In this document: positions 62,930 through 64,000 of the stretch, piece after piece
Layout: the number at the start of each line of letters is the position of its first letter
How positions within the stretch are numbered: the first letter of the stretch is position 1
Origin: Botryococcus braunii
Lineage: Eukaryota > Chlorophyta > Trebouxiophyceae
Assembly: GCA_002005505.1 (NCBI GenBank)
Contig: MVGU01001442.1
Coordinates: forward strand, 26,001-90,000
Length of the DNA stretch: 64,000 nt
Direction: 5' to 3'
The notes under the pieces: generated by a model
The model's input: only the letters and a program-made list of their open reading frames with translations
Database searches by the model: none
Told to the model about the DNA's origin: nothing
Position numbers and translations under genes: made by a program

Positions 62930-64000
62930 TGAGGAGCTAGGGTCATCACAGGTACCTATCAGTAACCTCATGTTGAGCACAATAGATCCTCTTCATCATC
63001 ACTACTAGACATTAGGCTACTCAGCATCCAAATGCGCGAGAAACGCAACGCGCGCACGCGCGCAACGATAACTGATGAGCTTCCCCTGACCACATTATGT
63101 CACAGATTAACCCAAAACTCTTAAAATTAATTCATTGTCCTCAGAAACCAATTCTTTTCCATGTCAATATCAGAATTAGCTTTACATGTTAGCAATTTTT
63201 GGTGTTCATAGTTTGGCCCATCTAACACTCATATCCTTTGTGTAGCCCGCACCATGGATTAAGACTAACTTGCAGCTATTTCTACCCCAACTGCACCTCT
63301 TTGCATTCCTAGAGTCATTCATGTATATCACCTTAAACACTCTGGGTCAACTACCATGCATTGCAACGATAAAATTGTAATCTTCTGGTACCCACAACTC
63401 ACTCCTGGTCAGCCCAAAACCTTTCAACACCAGGTCATTCATGTATATCACCTTAAACATTCTGGGTCAATTACCCTATGGTCCATGCCAGACTGTAGGT
63501 CAGGGCGTGAAGCGCATGCATTGCGCAACGATACAATTGTAATCTTGTGGTACCCACAACTCACTCTTGGTCAGCCCAAAAACTTTCAACACCAGGTCAT
63601 TGATGTATATCCCTTAAACATTCTGGGTCAATTACTCTATGGTCCATGCCAGACTGTAGGTCAGGGTGTGAAGCGCATACATTGCGCAACGATAAAATTG
63701 TAATCTTCTGGTACCCACAACTCACTCCTGGTCAACCCAAAAACTTTCAACACCAAGTCAAAAAAACCTCAGCATACCTTAGGGATTTTCACAACACCAC
63801 ATACACAGACAGACATAGAGAGGTCTCACAAGCCACACTGGACCCATATATGACCCTATGTAGGACCACTCAAGGTTTGAAAACCGCGTTGGCCACACAA
63901 CATCAGCCACACATCGCATTGACTACACATCATTGACCAGACACAACCAGTCAATGTCTAGTTTCACACTCTGGAAAACATGGAAGGAATGCCAGGCACA
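62930..64000. other. M2 internal DNA after element N
   Basis: Copy of about 52795-53860, including the 162-bp tandem repeat (units near 63365, 63527 and 63688). A one-base loss near 63612 breaks the frame seen in M1. No coding function is supported. Confidence 0.75.

Larger units (their letters stand above)
55285..64000 (-). mobile_element. M2, second tandem M unit, containing Gypsy N (runs off window)
   Basis: Repeats the M1 interior: 55285-56739 matches 51348-52794 apart from a small insertion near 55890, and 62925-64000 matches from 52790 onward. Element N is inserted at CTGCT. The 5' end lies beyond the window. Confidence 0.88.

Overview
This window looks like repeat-packed nuclear DNA from the green plant lineage. 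I found no host gene. Everything I can interpret is a retrotransposon, or a piece of one, and most are inserted into each other. The plant-lineage assignment rests on chromodomain-bearing Ty3/Gypsy elements, Ty1/Copia elements, and primer sites that match the plant initiator-Met tRNA (that tRNA sequence is recalled from memory). A charophyte alga such as Chara would fit the element mix (DIRS-like RT plus chromoviruses plus unusual Copia families), but that is a guess.

Layout, with letters used throughout: (B) left-edge Copia fragment with its 5' LTR at 1118-1811; (A) Copia with ORF1 and gag-PR-IN, 1812-6144; (F) Gypsy-like gag element, 6145-8038. These lie at the left break of (H), a DIRS-like element on the minus strand, whose parts survive at 8039-8719, 22458-24974 and 49855-50979. 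H was split by (G), a chromovirus at 8720-22457, which carries (D), an intact Copia at 10945-18526. H was split again, about 34 bases into a probable intron, by (L), a chromovirus at 24975-49854. Inside L sits a tandem pair of G-family elements sharing one LTR: (I) at 27377-41905, which contains Copia (C) at 32364-39378, and the truncated (J) at 41906-48298, which contains the non-autonomous Copia (E) at 42877-48147. To the right of H is a tandem array of a small Copia-derived element, M1 (50980-55284) and M2 (55285 to the window end). M2 is interrupted by the chromovirus (N) at 56740-62924.

Target-site duplications of 5 bp are visible for D (ATATG), C (CTTTC), E (CTCCC), N (CTGCT) and L (CTTGT), with a near match for G. 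Related copies in the same window supply uninterrupted empty sites for D, E and N, so those ends are well defined. Only D keeps a full intact polyprotein. E keeps an open gag-protease frame after three in-frame deletions. Most others carry frameshifts, nonsense codons or internal deletions.

The most notable patterns cross family lines. (1) Copia A, B, C and M have primer sites complementary to the anticodon arm of initiator tRNA-Met (half-tRNA priming as in Drosophila copia). (2) The other five families use a TGGTATCGGCGA site followed by a hairpin whose sequence differs in each family. (3) LTRs of D/E, C, A and B/A-left contain a duplicated block of about 113-146 bp that begins about 30 nt after a TATA-like box, with GT after the first copy and CAG closing the last. 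(4) Several LTRs end in AAA or TATA instead of CA. (5) Three separate arrays share LTRs between neighbours.
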